Notes: a model not told the origin generated them from the letters alone. 64,000 nt of DNA from Leifsonia sp. Leaf336 (GCF_001423695.1 NZ_LMOZ01000003.1:806070-870069); one strand, 5' to 3'. Shown: positions 24,855-34,412, counted from the first letter of the stretch. Numbers and translations: made by a program.

Positions 24855-27521
24855 ATGTCACCTGAACTCACCCGCCGCACGTTGATCGGCGCTGCCGCCG
24901 CAGCAGGCGCCGCGGCCGCGCTCGTCAGCGGATCCGGCGCCGCATTCGGACTGCCTGTCCGGCCGCGCCTGACCACTCCCGGAGCGATCGGGAACCTGAC
25001 GCCGAGCGGCACGATCGCGAACCTCCCGGCGTCGTTCTATGCTCGGCCCGGCTTAGACGGCATGCCCGTCATCGACTACGAGAGCATGCCGGTCGTCAAC
25101 ATCATGGACCACGGCGCCACCGGCGACGGCGTGACCTCGGACAAGGCTGCCTTCGACAGTGCGATCGCGGCCGTCAACGCGCTCGGTGGCGGAATCATCT
25201 ACCTGCCCATCGGCCGCTATCTCTTCCCGCCGCCTTCGGGAGGCAGCCCGAACTGGTGGTACCAGTCGACGATCCAGCACGTGCATTTCGTCGGAGAGGG
25301 CGAAGGGAGCGTCGTGGTCTTCCGCCGTCCGAAGATGACGACAAATGGGCAGGAAGCACCCGCGTACGCCTCCGGCAACGGCTGGCAATTCGTCAATTCC
25401 ACCGACGTCTCGCTGAGGGACTTCGCGATCGAGTGGATTCCTCTGAACATGCTCCGTCACTCGACCACCGCCACAGCCCTGTTGGTTCGTACGCCCGAGT
25501 CGATGCAGGTGCTGCGGATGTCGATCGGCAACTGTCAGCCCGGTGTCCTGCTTCAGCACGCCAGCAACAGCTGGATGGTGGACAACGTGCTGAGGAACGG
25601 TGCTGCGGACGCCTACAACTACGGTGGCGCCAAGAACAGCGTCGCCGCGTACAACTGGGCCGAGTCCGTCGGCGATGACGCCTTCGCCAACTACCAGGAC
25701 AGCACGCTCTTCCCCGACAGCAACACGATCCCGAACGTCCGCTTCACCCGCAACACGGTCATCAGTGCGTGCTACGGACGCGGGATGACGCTCGGTGGCT
25801 CGCACCACATCATCGACTGCAACTGGATCGAGAACAGTGCGGGTGCTGCCATCCTGAGCGACATCAGCACCACGAATCCGGCGACCCTCATCGACGCGCA
25901 GGTGCTCCACAACACACTCGTCCGATCGAGCATGGAGATGCGTCCGGACAATCGTCATCTGTCAAGCGGGGGTGGCTACCACGGTGCAGTCGCGTTCCTG
26001 AACAAGGTCGACACGTTGACCATCAAGAACAACAGCATCCGCGGGTCGGAGGACAACGACATCGCCATCGGAGTCACCAACTGGCTCGGGGTCACCGGCA
26101 ACGACATCGAGGTGTTCGGGAACGAGCTCCACGCTGCGGACGGGGTCGGCGTGAACGTGCCGTCGAACAGCACACTCACCGGTCTCGATATCAGTCAGAA
26201 CCGGATCCTGGAGAACACCGGGGCATCGGTCGCGATCGCCGGCACGGCGACCGGGGTCACCTCCGGGGGCAACTACGTCACGACCCTCCCGAGCGTCACG
26301 GGTTCGGTCACCGGTGATATGACCGGGTTCACGACATCGACCTCTGCGCCGTACAGCGACCCCTACGCCCCGCGACGGGCGGAGCCGAGCGAGACCACAT
26401 GGGCGAACCCGCAGCCGCAGAGCACCACCGGGCTTCCGAGCGTCACCGTGACGTCCTACGGAGCGGTCGGCAACGGCATCCACGATGACACGCCCGCATT
26501 CCGAGCGGCGCTCGCCGCTTTGCCCGCGACGGGAGGAATCATCTCGGTTCCTGCCGGCCAATTCCTCCTGCAGGTCGACCCGGCCCACTCCACGTTCCGA
26601 GACACGAAGATCACGCACCACTTCGCAATCGAAGAGCGAGACAACGTGCACATCGTCGGCGCCGGAGCGACCTCCGTCATCGTCTGCTCCAGCGCGGAGG
26701 ACCAGGGGGTCAGGATCATCGGAGGGCAGGGTTGCTCGGTCTCTAACGTAGCGTTCACCCTCCCTGACCGCCCCGACCTCCGCCGGATCCGTGCGCTCCT
26801 CGAGATTACGGGAGCCAAGGACGTCGCCGTCACCGATGTCACGTTCACCGGTGCCAGCGGGTCCAACCTGCTGATCGACACGTGCACCGGGGTCTACGTG
26901 GGCAACGTCACCAGCGAGAACGCCAACATGTACGGCATCGACATCGAAGGCTCCCGCCAGGTGCGGGTCACCGGCTGCACCGCGAACAACAACCGCGACG
27001 GCGGCATCCAAATCGGCTGGGTCGGCGCGGTCTTCCGCGAAGCCCAGTTCGTCCACGTGGACTCCAACACCGTCGACGGGTCGGTGGAGGGCGCCGGGAT
27101 CCTGGCCAGCAGCGGCTTCAACCTCCTCATCGACGGCAACACGATCAGCAACACCTGCCAGGCGGGCATCTATCTCTGGGGCAGGGCGCCGGAGTACCCG
27201 ATGTACTCCGCCGACATCACCAACAACACCGTCACCAACGCCTGCAGCGGTGCGTATACCTACACCCCGGGCGCGATCGCGATCCATTCCATCCGGGAGA
27301 ACGCGGGAACGACGGCAGGCACATTCACCATCACCGGCAACACGATCGACACGACCCCGTTCTCGGGAGTCTGGGTCGGGGGCAAGTCGCCCATCGGCTC
27401 GATGCTCAGTCAGATGAACTCGCTCACCGTGTCCGGGAACACGTTCACCGGCGTCGGGGGGAGCAACGTGCTCATCGCGACTGACCAGCAGGCGAAGATC
27501 GCCACCCTGACCATCGTCTAG
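24855..27521 (+). CDS. Tat-exported protein with two right-handed beta-helix domains
   Basis: 888 residues. The N-terminus 'TRRTLIGAAAAAG' is a twin-arginine signal (R7-R8) with a long Ala-rich hydrophobic core. Two pectate-lyase-superfamily beta-helices follow. The first begins near 'IMDHGATGDGVTSDKAAFDSAI' and the second near 'TSYGAVGNGIHDDTPAFRAAL', with many 'NNTV/NxI' coil turns after each. Such modules occur in polysaccharide lyases, GH28/GH110-like galactosidases and sugar epimerases. The duplicated arrangement suggests an extracellular enzyme acting on the same polymer whose products feed the transporter. The catalytic class cannot be fixed from sequence. A tatA gene lies 4.5 kb downstream in the same operon. 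Confidence 0.82.
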   Translation: MSPELTRRTLIGAAAAAGAAAALVSGSGAAFGLPVRPRLTTPGAIGNLTPSGTIANLPASFYARPGLDGMPVIDYESMPVVNIMDHGATGDGVTSDKAAFDSAIAAVNALGGGIIYLPIGRYLFPPPSGGSPNWWYQSTIQHVHFVGEGEGSVVVFRRPKMTTNGQEAPAYASGNGWQFVNSTDVSLRDFAIEWIPLNMLRHSTTATALLVRTPESMQVLRMSIGNCQPGVLLQHASNSWMVDNVLRNGAADAYNYGGAKNSVAAYNWAESVGDDAFANYQDSTLFPDSNTIPNVRFTRNTVISACYGRGMTLGGSHHIIDCNWIENSAGAAILSDISTTNPATLIDAQVLHNTLVRSSMEMRPDNRHLSSGGGYHGAVAFLNKVDTLTIKNNSIRGSEDNDIAIGVTNWLGVTGNDIEVFGNELHAADGVGVNVPSNSTLTGLDISQNRILENTGASVAIAGTATGVTSGGNYVTTLPSVTGSVTGDMTGFTTSTSAPYSDPYAPRRAEPSETTWANPQPQSTTGLPSVTVTSYGAVGNGIHDDTPAFRAALAALPATGGIISVPAGQFLLQVDPAHSTFRDTKITHHFAIEERDNVHIVGAGATSVIVCSSAEDQGVRIIGGQGCSVSNVAFTLPDRPDLRRIRALLEITGAKDVAVTDVTFTGASGSNLLIDTCTGVYVGNVTSENANMYGIDIEGSRQVRVTGCTANNNRDGGIQIGWVGAVFREAQFVHVDSNTVDGSVEGAGILASSGFNLLIDGNTISNTCQAGIYLWGRAPEYPMYSADITNNTVTNACSGAYTYTPGAIAIHSIRENAGTTAGTFTITGNTIDTTPFSGVWVGGKSPIGSMLSQMNSLTVSGNTFTGVGGSNVLIATDQQAKIATLTIV

Positions 27522-27543
27522 AAGGATCAACAGGAATCAGACA

Positions 27544-28689
27544 GTGAGAATCGAACGAGTAGAGACCTTCCAAGTCGCGCCCCGATGGCTCTTCGTGGCC
27601 ATCACGACCGACGACGGCCTGACCGGCTGGGGAGAGCCGGTGGTCGAAGGCCGGGCGGCGACGGTCGCGACGGCCGTGGCCGAGCTGAGCGAGTTCCTCG
27701 TCGGCTCGGACCCGACGAGGATCGAAGACACCTGGCAGGTGCTGACGAAGGGAGGCTTCTACCGGGGCGGCCCGGTGTTCGCGAGCGCCGTCGCCGGCAT
27801 CGACCAAGCCCTCTGGGACATTGCAGGGAAGCGGCTCGGTGTGCCGGTCTACGAACTCCTCGGCGGACCAGTTCGCGACCGGGTGCGCATCTACGGTTGG
27901 ATCGGCGGCGATCGCCCGAGCGACCTGGCGGCGGATGCCGAACGCCAGGTCGTCGCAGGCCTGACGGCCATCAAAATGAACGGTTCGGAGGAGCTTGCAG
28001 CGATCGATGTCCCGCGTTCGCTCTCCCGACTGGTGGACCGGGTCGCCGAGGTCCGCGATGTGCTCGGCGACTCCCGGGACATAGCGATCGACTTCCACGG
28101 TCGCTACTCACCCGCCATGGCCCGGCGGGCGCTGCCGCTGCTCGAACCCTTCTTCCCGCTGTTCGTCGAGGAGCCGGTCGTGCCCGAGCTCTCGCACCTG
28201 ATCGGCCAGATCGCGCACGAGACGCCCATCCCGATTGCGACGGGCGAGCGGCTCTACTCGCGCTGGGACTTCCGCGACGTCCTTGCGGGAGGAATCGCTG
28301 TCGCCCAACCCGACCTGTCGCACGCGGGAGGCATCTCCGAGGTGAGGCGGATTGCGACGGCCGCGGAGACGTACGGCGTCTCGCTCGCGCCGCACTGCCC
28401 GCTCGGCCCCATCGCGCTCGCGGCGTGCATCCAGGTCGATGTGGCCACGCCGAATTTTCTCATCCAGGAGCAGAGCCTCGGGATCCACTACAACGTGCAG
28501 ACCGACCTGCTCGACTATCTGGTCGACCGCTCTGTCTTCACGACTGCAGACGGGTACATCGAACGGCCGCTCGGCCCCGGCTTGGGGATCGAGATCGACG
28601 AGAAGGAGGTGCGCCGCGCCGCCCAGTCGCCACACAACTGGCACAACGCGATCTGGCGACACCTCGACGGGAGCTTTGCAGAATGGTGA
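27544..28689 (+). CDS. dgoD: D-galactonate dehydratase
   Basis: 381 residues of the enolase superfamily, GTG start. The start 'VETFQVAPRWLFVAITTDDGLTGWGEPVVEGRA' is characteristic of DgoD. Metal ligands fall at D183 (IDFHGR), E209 (EEP) and E235 (TGERLYSRWDF), with H185 and H285 (APHCPLGPIALAAC) as acid/base, the same numbering I recall for the Escherichia coli enzyme. It dehydrates galactonate to 2-keto-3-deoxygalactonate. It shares its operon with KDG kinase and KDPG-type aldolase. Fuconate or other sugar-acid dehydratase activity is a less likely alternative. Confidence 0.9.
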   Translation: MRIERVETFQVAPRWLFVAITTDDGLTGWGEPVVEGRAATVATAVAELSEFLVGSDPTRIEDTWQVLTKGGFYRGGPVFASAVAGIDQALWDIAGKRLGVPVYELLGGPVRDRVRIYGWIGGDRPSDLAADAERQVVAGLTAIKMNGSEELAAIDVPRSLSRLVDRVAEVRDVLGDSRDIAIDFHGRYSPAMARRALPLLEPFFPLFVEEPVVPELSHLIGQIAHETPIPIATGERLYSRWDFRDVLAGGIAVAQPDLSHAGGISEVRRIATAAETYGVSLAPHCPLGPIALAACIQVDVATPNFLIQEQSLGIHYNVQTDLLDYLVDRSVFTTADGYIERPLGPGLGIEIDEKEVRRAAQSPHNWHNAIWRHLDGSFAEW

Positions 28690-30470
28690 CCACCGCATCC
28701 GGGCCGCAGCTGCCCGACGACACTCAGAGAGCACGTCACGACCCCCGACTGATCGAGAACGGTCACGTGATCCAAGCGAACGGCTACAGCGACCAGCCCT
28801 ACGTCGTGGTGACCCGATCGGGATCATGGCTATGCGTCGTGACCAGCTCCGACGCCCACGAGGGAGACTCCTCCCAACGCATCATCGCCCGGACGAGTAC
28901 GGATCGCGGCTTCACCTGGTCGGACCCGATCGACATCGAGCCAGCCGACGGCCCCGAGGCGTCCTGGGCCGTCCCGCTCGTCACGTCTTCGGGCCGGATC
29001 TACGTGTTCTACACCTACAACGCGAAGAACATCCGCGAGGTGCCCACCGACACTGGGCGCAGCCCGCGCGTCGACACCTTGGGTGACATGGTCTTCCGGT
29101 ACTCGGACGATGAGGGACGATCCTGGTCGGCCAACCGCTTCGATGTCCCGATCCGCACCTACGACATCGACCGTCGCAACCCCTACGGCGGCGACGTCCA
29201 GTTCTGGTGGTCGGTCGGTAAGCCCGAGATCGTCGGCACGAGCGTCTTCATCGCGGCTTCCAAGGTCGGTGAGTTCCGCGAGGAGTCCCAAGGGTTCCAG
29301 AAGACCAGCGAGGGTTTCCTGCTCCGTAGCGACAACATCCTGGCGGAGCAGGATCCGACGAAGATCACCTGGGAGACGCTACCCGATGGTGAGTTCGGGC
29401 TCCGGGCTCCTGAGGGCGAGGTGGCCGAGGAGCACAAGGTCGTCGGCCTCCGCAACGGCGATCTCTATTGCGTCTACAGGAGCGAGAAGGGATACGTCGC
29501 GAGCGCGACCAGCCGAGACGGCGGACACACCTGGTCGACGCCGGAATGGGCGACCTTCGCCTCCGGGCGGCCGATCAAGAACCCTCGGGCGGCGACATTC
29601 GCCTGGTCGTGCGGGGACGGTCGACACCTGCTCTGGTTCCACAACAACAGCAACACCTGGTTCGGCACCTACCGCAACCCGGCCTGGCTGAGCGGCGGGA
29701 TCGAAGTGGACGGCGTCATCCAGTGGTCGGAGCCCGAGATCGCGATCTACGCGGACAACCCGCAGGTCAGTATGAGCTACCCGGACCTCGTCCAGTTCGA
29801 TGGTCGGTTCTCCCTCACCGAGACCGAGAAGCACACAGCGCGCATCCACGACATCGACGACGAGCTGATCCAGGGACTCTGGGGCCGGCGTTCGCAGCGC
29901 CTGGAGGAGGACATCGTCCTCGACTACGTCGACGGAGCGGACGAGACAGCGTTCACCGTCACGCCCTTCCAACTGCGCCGGGGGAACTGGAGGATCGAGG
30001 ACGCCAGAGCAGGATTCACCCTCTCGCTCTCTATCGAAGTACACGATCTGACCCCCGGCCGGATACTTGTCGACAACCGCGACTCGACGGGCCGCGGGAT
30101 TTGCCTGGAGATCGAGCACGAAGGACGGCTTCGTTTCATCATGTCGGACGGCCGCAGGGAGTGCTCATGGACATCGGACGCCGGCACCCTTGCTGCGGGC
30201 GCGGAGACGCATATCGGGGTCATCGTGGACGGCGGGCCCAAGATCGTCCTGTTCATGGTCGACGGACGTCTGCAGGATGGCGGCGACGCCCGCCCGTATG
30301 GGTGGGGCCGGTTTAGCGACGACCTCCGAGATGTCAACAGTGCTCGGCCGCTCTCCGTCCACGGGCGGGGACGTCGCGAAGTGCGGGCGCTGCGGATCTA
30401 CGACCGTGCTCTGCGCGTGGCGGAGGTCGTCGAGCTCCGGGGGCGATCGAGAGCGCAGCATGCCAGCTGA
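28683..30470 (+). CDS. Sialidase-like (BNR) propeller with C-terminal LamG-like domain
   Basis: 595 residues, no signal peptide, start ATG 28683 overlapping the dgoD stop by seven bases. The N-terminal ~400 residues form a six-blade propeller with Asp-box-like turns ('STDRGFTWSDP', 'SDDEGRSWSAN', 'SRDGGHTWSTP'). The last ~180 form a concanavalin-like LamG fold ('GNWRIEDARAGFTLSLSIEVHD...VRALRIYDRAL'). Sialic acid catabolic genes are absent, so a true GH33 sialidase role is doubtful; it may cleave another sugar-acid linkage or bind glycans. Cytoplasmic location suggests action on imported oligosaccharides. Confidence 0.75.
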   Translation: MVTTASGPQLPDDTQRARHDPRLIENGHVIQANGYSDQPYVVVTRSGSWLCVVTSSDAHEGDSSQRIIARTSTDRGFTWSDPIDIEPADGPEASWAVPLVTSSGRIYVFYTYNAKNIREVPTDTGRSPRVDTLGDMVFRYSDDEGRSWSANRFDVPIRTYDIDRRNPYGGDVQFWWSVGKPEIVGTSVFIAASKVGEFREESQGFQKTSEGFLLRSDNILAEQDPTKITWETLPDGEFGLRAPEGEVAEEHKVVGLRNGDLYCVYRSEKGYVASATSRDGGHTWSTPEWATFASGRPIKNPRAATFAWSCGDGRHLLWFHNNSNTWFGTYRNPAWLSGGIEVDGVIQWSEPEIAIYADNPQVSMSYPDLVQFDGRFSLTETEKHTARIHDIDDELIQGLWGRRSQRLEEDIVLDYVDGADETAFTVTPFQLRRGNWRIEDARAGFTLSLSIEVHDLTPGRILVDNRDSTGRGICLEIEHEGRLRFIMSDGRRECSWTSDAGTLAAGAETHIGVIVDGGPKIVLFMVDGRLQDGGDARPYGWGRFSDDLRDVNSARPLSVHGRGRREVRALRIYDRALRVAEVVELRGRSRAQHAS

Positions 30471-31407
30471 AACCCATCGGCGTGTGATCACCCTGGGGGA
30501 GGCCATGCTTCAGGTAACCCCGTCACCAATCGGCCCGTTGGCCCAGGCCACCGCCGCATCCCTGGCCGTTGCAGGCGCCGAGTCGACGGTGGCCAGCTAC
30601 CTCGCCATGCTTGGACATCACGCGATCTGGCTGAGCGCTGTCGGCGACGATCCCATCGGTGAGCGGATCGTCTCGGAGATCCGTTCAGCCGGGGTCTACA
30701 CCGCGCATGTCCAGCGGGATGGGTTTGCGCCCAGTGGCGTCTACTTCAAGGATCCGACGAGCGGCGGTTCCACGGCAGTGCACTATTACCGGAGCGGGTC
30801 CGCTGCGTCGCGCATGGGCCCCGACACCTTCGCGGACTTCCGCTACCTCCGTCATGACCTGGTTCATCTGAGCGGAATCACTCCCGCGCTCTCCGCAACG
30901 TGCGCACGGCTGGTCGAGTCGGTGATCCGGGAGGCCCATGCGGCGCATGCCCGTGTCTCCTTCGATGTGAACTTCCGGCCCGGCCTGTGGCGAGCCGAGG
31001 ACGCGGCTGGGACGCTGGCGGAGCTGGCGAATCAAGCCGACATCGTCTTCGTCGGACTGGACGAAGCCCACGTGCTGTGGAGCACGGCGACCCCCGACGA
31101 CGTGCGCGACGTGCTCGCCCGACCGGAGATCCTCATCGTGAAAGACAGCTCGATCGGGGCGACCGCCTTTCAGGCCTCGTCGTCCAGCTTCGAGCCGGCA
31201 CTCCCGGTCGAGGTCGTCGAGCCCGTCGGAGCAGGCGACGCCTTCGCCGCCGGTGTCCTGCACGGGATGCTCACGGAGCAGGATATCTTCGCATGCCTCC
31301 GCTTCGGACACCTTCTTGCGTCGTCCAGTCTCTCCAGTCCGGGTGATCTCGGGCCCCTCCCGGCCGAGCTGGCCGCCAATGCCGAAAGGACAGTCCGTGA
31401 CTTCTGA
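30460..31407 (+). CDS. kdgK: 2-keto-3-deoxygluconate/galactonate kinase (PfkB family)
   Basis: 315 residues starting at ATG 30460, overlapping the sialidase-like gene by 11 nt. PfkB signature 1 is approximated by 'AGAESTVASYLAMLGHHAIWLSAVGDDPIG', and the C-terminal ATP/catalytic motif is 'PVGAGDAFAAGVLHGML', containing the catalytic Asp. In the island it phosphorylates the keto-deoxy acid made by DgoD. The canonical DgoK belongs to another family, so this is a KdgK-type kinase recruited to the galactonate route. Confidence 0.85.
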   Translation: MPAETHRRVITLGEAMLQVTPSPIGPLAQATAASLAVAGAESTVASYLAMLGHHAIWLSAVGDDPIGERIVSEIRSAGVYTAHVQRDGFAPSGVYFKDPTSGGSTAVHYYRSGSAASRMGPDTFADFRYLRHDLVHLSGITPALSATCARLVESVIREAHAAHARVSFDVNFRPGLWRAEDAAGTLAELANQADIVFVGLDEAHVLWSTATPDDVRDVLARPEILIVKDSSIGATAFQASSSSFEPALPVEVVEPVGAGDAFAAGVLHGMLTEQDIFACLRFGHLLASSSLSSPGDLGPLPAELAANAERTVRDF

Positions 31408-32029
31408 AGCCGCCGGCTTCGCTGGCATCCTTCGTCAACGACCTCTCGTCGCGATACTCCGGGGAATGGACATATCGGAGGCGATGACCATCGCGGAGAG
31501 GGTATGGGATCGAGGGATCGGGATCGTCGAGGTCCCCGTCCAGGATTCTGCTTCGTTTACTACCTTTCAGGCAGTGCTGGACCAGGGGGCAGAACGCGGC
31601 GAAGCCGTCGGGGCGGGCACGATCGTCGATATCGAACTGCTTCGGCGGGTCGTCGATGCCGGTGCATCCTTCACCGTCGCTCCCGGGCTCGACCTGGACG
31701 TGCTTGTGGGTAGTAACAGCGCCGGCGTCCCACATCTGCCCGGCGTCGCTACGGCAACCGAGCTCCAGACGGCCTTACGGGCCGGATGTACGGTCGTGAA
31801 AGCCTTTCCCGCGTCGAGCCTCTCGTCGCGGTGGATGCGGGAGATGAGGGGGCCATTTCCGCAAGTCTCCTGCGTCGCGACCGGCGGCATCGACGCGAGT
31901 AACGCCGCAGAATTCCTCGCCGCAGGGGCGATCGCTCTCGGTGTCGGTTCGGCGCTCCAGTCGGCGTCGTCGGCGTCGGAACTCTTCGACATCGCCGAGG
32001 AAGCACTCGCCGTGAGGCGAGAGCACTAA
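31397..32029 (+). CDS. KDPG/KDPGal aldolase
   Basis: 210 residues from GTG 31397 (AAAGGA seven bases upstream), overlapping the kinase gene. The class I aldolase has the Schiff-base Lys135 in 'CTVVKAFPAS', Glu45 in 'IGIVEVPVQ' and the phosphate loop 'CVATGGIDASNA'. It splits the phosphorylated keto-deoxy sugar acid to pyruvate and glyceraldehyde-3-phosphate, finishing the De Ley-Doudoroff route begun by dgoD. Whether it prefers the gluco or galacto epimer cannot be read from the sequence. Confidence 0.88.
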   Translation: MTSEAAGFAGILRQRPLVAILRGMDISEAMTIAERVWDRGIGIVEVPVQDSASFTTFQAVLDQGAERGEAVGAGTIVDIELLRRVVDAGASFTVAPGLDLDVLVGSNSAGVPHLPGVATATELQTALRAGCTVVKAFPASSLSSRWMREMRGPFPQVSCVATGGIDASNAAEFLAAGAIALGVGSALQSASSASELFDIAEEALAVRREH

Positions 32030-32044
32030 CGAAGGGACACCGCT

Positions 32045-32233
32045 ATGTTCGCCAATCTCACCGGATGGCACCTGCTCATCCTCTTCGCCGTCGTCCTGCT
32101 GCTGTTCGGTGCCTCCCGGCTGCCCGCGCTCTCGCGCAGCATCGGCCAATCCATGCGGATCTTCCGAACGGAAACGCGTGACCTCGGGAACGGCGCGTCG
32201 TCCGAGGAGCCCACCGACCCACCGAGGCCCTGA
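32045..32233 (+). CDS. tatA: TatA/E-type twin-arginine translocase subunit
   Basis: 62 residues: one N-terminal membrane helix ('WHLLILFAVVLLLFGASRLP') with the FGA hinge, an amphipathic helix ('ALSRSIGQSMRIFRTE') and a short acidic/Pro tail, which is the complete TatA plan. AAGGGA precedes the ATG. It sits inside the sugar operon, sharing one base with the GH36 start, and no tatB or tatC is present. The nearby Tat-signal beta-helix protein suggests a co-inherited pore subunit adapted to that cargo (inference). Confidence 0.88.
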   Translation: MFANLTGWHLLILFAVVLLLFGASRLPALSRSIGQSMRIFRTETRDLGNGASSEEPTDPPRP

Positions 32234-34359
32234 TGCCGGCTCGATCCGACTACGTCCACCTCACCAATGACCGCGTGAGCGTACTGCTCACAACGGCAGG
32301 CGGCAAACCCGAGTTCGTGCACTGGGGTTCATCACTTGGAGACACGCTCCCGGAGACTGACCAGCTTGCGGGCCCCGTCCCTCAGTCCTTCTTCAATGGC
32401 CGCGTGCCGCAGCACTTGGTCCCTGAGTCCGGTTCCGGATGGCTGGCGACCCCGGGACTCCGCGCGGGCAGAGCCGGCAACGAGATTCATGCACGGTTCA
32501 CAACACGGACCGAGACGGTCGACGGGGCCGCCGCTGCAACTATTGTCCAGCACGACGACGAGCACGAACTCGAACTCACCACCGAGCTTCGGCTGGAGGA
32601 CACCGGACTTGTCCGCATGCGTCACACGCTAGCCAACAGAGCGTCTCAGCCCCTCGACCTTCATCAGCTCCTTCTGACGCTGCCGTTGCCCGACCGCGCC
32701 ACCGAACTGCTCGATACGACGGGCCGGTGGTGCCGAGAGGCTCAGCCGCAACGTCACGTGATGCAGTCCGGCAAGTGGAGTCGGCCGACGCATCACGGAC
32801 GGACAGGACACGACGCCCCTCTCGTCTTCGCCGCAGGCACGCAGGGTTTCGGCTTCCAGCATGGCGAGGTGTGGAGTGTGCACCTCGCCTGGAGCGGCAA
32901 CGCCGAGCACTACGTCGAGAAGTCGCCTTTCGCCGGTTACGTGATCGGGGCCGGTGAAATCCTGGAGCAGGGCGATGTCGTTCTGGCCGAGAACCAGGCC
33001 TACACCTCACCGTGGCTGTTCGCGTCCTATTCACGGGACGGCCTCGACGGAGTCGCCGCTCAGCTTCATCGCTGGGACCGATCCAACCGAAGAGCGACCC
33101 GGCCCAGGCCGGTGACCGTGAACAGCTGGGAGGCGGTCTACTTCGACCACGATGTGGAGGCGCTGCTCGACCTCGCCGAAGCCGGCGCACGCGTCGGTGC
33201 GGAGCGATTCGTCCTCGACGACGGATGGTTCCTGGGGCGTCGCGATGAACTGGCGGGACTGGGGGACTGGACGGTCGACCCGGAGGTCTGGCCCGACGGA
33301 CTCGGACCACTCATCGGCCGGGTCCACGGCCTCGGAATGCAGTTCGGACTGTGGGTCGAACCCGAGATGGTGAGCCCTGATTCGGAGCTAGCTCGCGCCC
33401 ATCCGGAGTGGATCAGCCGGGTCGGATCGACGCTCCCCCTGCCGTGGAGGAACCAGCAGCTCCTCGACCTGACGAATCGTGCCGCGTGGGACTACATCTA
33501 CAACCAACTCGACCGGCTGCTCAGTGAAAACGCGATCGACTACCTGAAGTGGGACTACAACCGTGACAGCACCGAGATCGGTGATGGAACCGCGCCCAGG
33601 TCCCACGCGCAGGTCGAGGCGGCCTATCGGCTGATCGACGCCATCCGGGCGAACCACCCCGGTTTGGAGATAGAGAACTGCTCGTCCGGAGGCGGCCGCA
33701 TCGACCTCGGAATCGGCAGCCGCACAGACCGGGTCTGGGTGTCCGACACGAACGACCCCGTTGAACGGCATCCGATCCAAAGATGGGCCGTGCAGCTTCT
33801 TCCTCCGGAACGCATCGGAAGCCACATCGGCTCGGCCCGCTCGCACACGACCGGAAGGCTGGCCGACCTCGCATTCCGGATCAGCGCGAGCTGGATGCAT
33901 CACATGGGCATCGAATTGGACATCCGCGGCATCACCAGCGAGGACGAGGCTGCTCTGTCCGACGCGATCCGCATGCACAAGGCGTACCGCGGCCTGCTCC
34001 ACGGAGGGGACGTCGTTCGGGGCATCGGCCCCGACCCGGACCATCTGCTGTACGGCGTCGTATCCGCGAACAAAGATGAGGCCATCTATCAATACGTCGC
34101 GCTTCAGCTCTCCACCAGTGACAGCCCTTCCCCGGTGAGGCTGCCGGGCCTGCACGGCGAATCGCAGTACCGGATCGAGCCGATCCTCTGCGATGACCGC
34201 TCCCGGTCCGAACAGTCACCGCCGACCTGGATGCTCGCCGGCATCAAGGCCAGCGGTCGCTTCCTGGGTGAAGTGGGCCTGCACATGCCGCTTTTGAACC
34301 CACAGTCAGCGGTGGCCTTCCGGGCGGAACGGTTGCGGAGCGACACGACAGGCACCTGA
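32233..34359 (+). CDS. Alpha-galactosidase, glycoside hydrolase family 36
   Basis: 708 residues, cytoplasmic. GH36 features are the N-terminal supersandwich, 'WEAVYFDHDVEALLDLAEAGARVGAERFVLDDGWF', 'GLWVEPEMVSPDSEL', the nucleophile Asp in 'YLKWDYNRD', 'ENCSSGGGRIDLG' and the acid/base region 'VSDTNDP'. It hydrolyses terminal alpha-galactose from oligosaccharides. This supplies the galactose that the SDR, lactonase, DgoD, kinase and aldolase would degrade, and is the main reason for reading the island as a galactoside pathway. It is the last enzyme gene of the long operon before the second regulator. Confidence 0.93.
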   Translation: MPARSDYVHLTNDRVSVLLTTAGGKPEFVHWGSSLGDTLPETDQLAGPVPQSFFNGRVPQHLVPESGSGWLATPGLRAGRAGNEIHARFTTRTETVDGAAAATIVQHDDEHELELTTELRLEDTGLVRMRHTLANRASQPLDLHQLLLTLPLPDRATELLDTTGRWCREAQPQRHVMQSGKWSRPTHHGRTGHDAPLVFAAGTQGFGFQHGEVWSVHLAWSGNAEHYVEKSPFAGYVIGAGEILEQGDVVLAENQAYTSPWLFASYSRDGLDGVAAQLHRWDRSNRRATRPRPVTVNSWEAVYFDHDVEALLDLAEAGARVGAERFVLDDGWFLGRRDELAGLGDWTVDPEVWPDGLGPLIGRVHGLGMQFGLWVEPEMVSPDSELARAHPEWISRVGSTLPLPWRNQQLLDLTNRAAWDYIYNQLDRLLSENAIDYLKWDYNRDSTEIGDGTAPRSHAQVEAAYRLIDAIRANHPGLEIENCSSGGGRIDLGIGSRTDRVWVSDTNDPVERHPIQRWAVQLLPPERIGSHIGSARSHTTGRLADLAFRISASWMHHMGIELDIRGITSEDEAALSDAIRMHKAYRGLLHGGDVVRGIGPDPDHLLYGVVSANKDEAIYQYVALQLSTSDSPSPVRLPGLHGESQYRIEPILCDDRSRSEQSPPTWMLAGIKASGRFLGEVGLHMPLLNPQSAVAFRAERLRSDTTGT

Positions 34360-34412
34360 TCCTCATCGCGCCGAGTGGTTCTTGTATGTTGTTGGTGACC
34401 TGAGGCGGGAAA

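Noticed and set aside
25962-27530. 522-codon minus-strand open frame opposite the beta-helix gene
   Set aside because: Composition follows the antisense of a real beta-helix gene and shows no recognisable protein features.
28683-30470. Sialic acid catabolic cluster
   Set aside because: No NanA, NanK, NanE or sialic acid transporter genes; all central metabolic genes point to a galactonate route.
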